From assembly GCA_017552495.1 (NCBI GenBank), contig JAFZPW010000145.1, positions 1-5,730 of the forward strand: a stretch of DNA of 5,730 nt. The letters are read 5' to 3'. The position numbers and the translations under genes are program-made. The stretch's first letter is position 1. Each line of letters opens with the position of its first letter. The notes beneath the pieces were generated by a model. The model was not told the origin of the DNA. It searched no databases and saw nothing but the letters and a program-made list of their open reading frames with translations. This document shows, in pieces, positions 4,577 through 5,730 of the stretch. The DNA is from Clostridia bacterium (GTDB lineage: Bacteria; Bacillota; Clostridia; Oscillospirales; Butyricicoccaceae).

Positions 4577-5730
4577 CTACGAAACGCCAAAGGGTTTCCG
4601 GCTCGGCTTTGGCGCAGGCCGGGCGCCCTTAGACGGACTGAGCCGCGCGAAACGATCGATAAATTGTGTACGCTCGGCGGCGATCCGCAGCAATTCCAGT
4701 TCCTTCTTTGCTCGGGTGGCGGCCACATAAAACAGGCGGCGTTCCTCTGCCAGCGTCAGTTCTTCCTCCCGGTCGGCGGGTTCAGCGTTTTGCGGAAGCA
4801 GTCCGTCGAACACATCCATCAGAATCACACGGTCATATTCCAGGCCCTTGCTGCCGTGGATGGTGGAAAGAATCACGCTGTGTTCTCCGCCCGTTCGCCC
4901 CTCAGCGGCCAGCCGTTCCAACTCTTTCAGCCGGAGAAGCAACTCCGTCTGTGTGGGATTTTGCCGGGCCAGCGCCTCGATCACGCCCAGTTTTCCGCTG
5001 TCGCCCTTGGCCGCAGAAAGATAATCCCGATAGCGCAATTCATATTCGATCCTGCGGAGCGCCGTAAGGCTGCCGTCCTCCTTCAAAAGCGCAAACTGCT
5101 CCATTGTTTCATACAGCAGCTCCTTCTGCCACGGCTCGGCGGCCGCCGCCAACCTGGCAAGGATCGGTTTTTTCGGCGGAAGCAGGTTTTCCCGCAGCGC
5201 CCGGTGCGCCGCCTCTTTCGTGATGCCGCAGCGAAGCTTGTAATAAATGCGGAGGAAGCATTCCCCGTCGGTGGGATCGGCGGCAAAGCGGAGATAGTCC
5301 TTGATGTCTCGCAGGACGGGATGCCCGAAAAAGACCGCTTTCTGCTCCCGCATGGTAAACGCTGTTCCCTGCTTTTCCAAAAGATCCAGCAAAGGCAAAA
5401 CACATTCATTGTTCCGGTAAAGGATCGCAAGCTGCCCGGTGTTTTCAGCACATCGCTTTGCAAGATAGGCATACTGATCGACCCGGCGCCGCAGTTCTGT
5501 CACGCGGATCGGCGCACCGGCGGGATTTGGGGTGTGCATATGTTTTTCATGACGCTGCGTATTTTGCCGGATAAACTCGTCCGCGCAGCCCACGATGGTT
5601 CCAGAAGAGCGATAATTGGTCTCCAGAAGCAGGATGCGGCCCTCGGGCCATGCGGCCCGAAACTCCGTCAAGGCTCTGGGATAGGCGGCGCGAAAGCCAT
5701 AGATGGTCTGATCTTCGTCGCCCACCATAA
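4577..5730 (-). CDS. UvrD/PcrA-like superfamily 1 DNA helicase, C-terminal part, cut by the right edge
   Basis: 384 codons are visible at most; reading continues beyond 5730, and the ATG at 5728 is internal (the motif III VGD strand runs across it). UvrD-family helicases unwind DNA 3' to 5' using ATP, in repair and in clearing replication or transcription blocks. Counting from that methionine: motif III VGDEDQTIYGFRAA at 2-15, motif IV LETNYRSS at 35-42, domain 2A strand QLAILYRNN at 99-107, motif V STIHGSKGLEYDRV at 288-301, and motif VI EERRLFYVAATRAKKEL at 329-344. The Gln, Arg and Gly-Lys residues expected in these motifs are present. The 2B insert between motifs IV and V is compact. The protein ends about 40 residues after motif VI with a basic, proline-rich tail (SPSKGARPAPKPSRKPFGVS), so the C-terminal Tudor domain of PcrA, which binds RNA polymerase, is missing. 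It is best called a short UvrD-like helicase, not PcrA itself. No strong terminator was seen in the roughly 70 nt before the next promoter. Confidence 0.94.
   Translation of the reverse strand, partial: MVGDEDQTIYGFRAAYPRALTEFRAAWPEGRILLLETNYRSSGTIVGCADEFIRQNTQRHEKHMHTPNPAGAPIRVTELRRRVDQYAYLAKRCAENTGQLAILYRNNECVLPLLDLLEKQGTAFTMREQKAVFFGHPVLRDIKDYLRFAADPTDGECFLRIYYKLRCGITKEAAHRALRENLLPPKKPILARLAAAAEPWQKELLYETMEQFALLKEDGSLTALRRIEYELRYRDYLSAAKGDSGKLGVIEALARQNPTQTELLLRLKELERLAAEGRTGGEHSVILSTIHGSKGLEYDRVILMDVFDGLLPQNAEPADREEELTLAEERRLFYVAATRAKKELELLRIAAERTQFIDRFARLSPSKGARPAPKPSRKPFGVS

Noticed and set aside
4666..5472. Other open frames overlapping the helicase on both strands
   Set aside because: Their composition is typical of shadow frames, and the helicase frame carries motifs III to VI in order without interruption.

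Overview
The window is a 5.7 kb chromosomal stretch that looks like it comes from a spore-forming, anaerobic Firmicute of class Clostridia, probably near the Oscillospiraceae/Ruminococcaceae. The grounds are a PdaB-type sporulation deacetylase, strong GGAGG ribosome binding sites, TTG starts, a consensus sigma-A promoter and moderately high GC. This placement is inferred from protein style, not from a marker gene. It holds five protein-coding genes plus the start of a sixth. No RNA gene, mobile element, CRISPR array or phage gene was seen.

Left part (1-1235): the 5' end of an ABC exporter gene runs off the left edge on the minus strand. Divergent from it is a membrane-anchored polysaccharide deacetylase of the PdaB type on the plus strand. 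The roughly 106-bp gap between them holds a near-perfect palindrome.

Centre (1236-4576): a complete three-gene ECF (energy-coupling factor) vitamin/micronutrient importer operon lies on the minus strand. In transcription order it reads: sigma-A promoter, UPF0397-family S component (substrate binding), a strong terminator-like hairpin, a fused double-ATPase A component, then the T component, which overlaps the ATPase gene by 4 nt. The S protein should capture the substrate in the membrane, the T protein couples it to the ATPase, and the two fused ATPase domains power uptake. Because S, A and T are co-encoded, this looks like a dedicated (group I) ECF transporter. Its substrate cannot be read from the sequence. 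The hairpin after the S gene suggests that S is made in excess over A and T.

Right part (4577-5730): the C-terminal part of a UvrD/PcrA-like superfamily 1 DNA helicase, on the minus strand and entering from the right edge.

Nothing here is a clearly new system. The most interesting points are regulatory and structural: the intra-operon hairpin, a terminator-like hairpin inside the last codons of the T gene where two convergent genes abut with no spacer, the loss of one expected metal-binding aspartate in the deacetylase, and an ECF importer of unknown substrate with no recognisable riboswitch.
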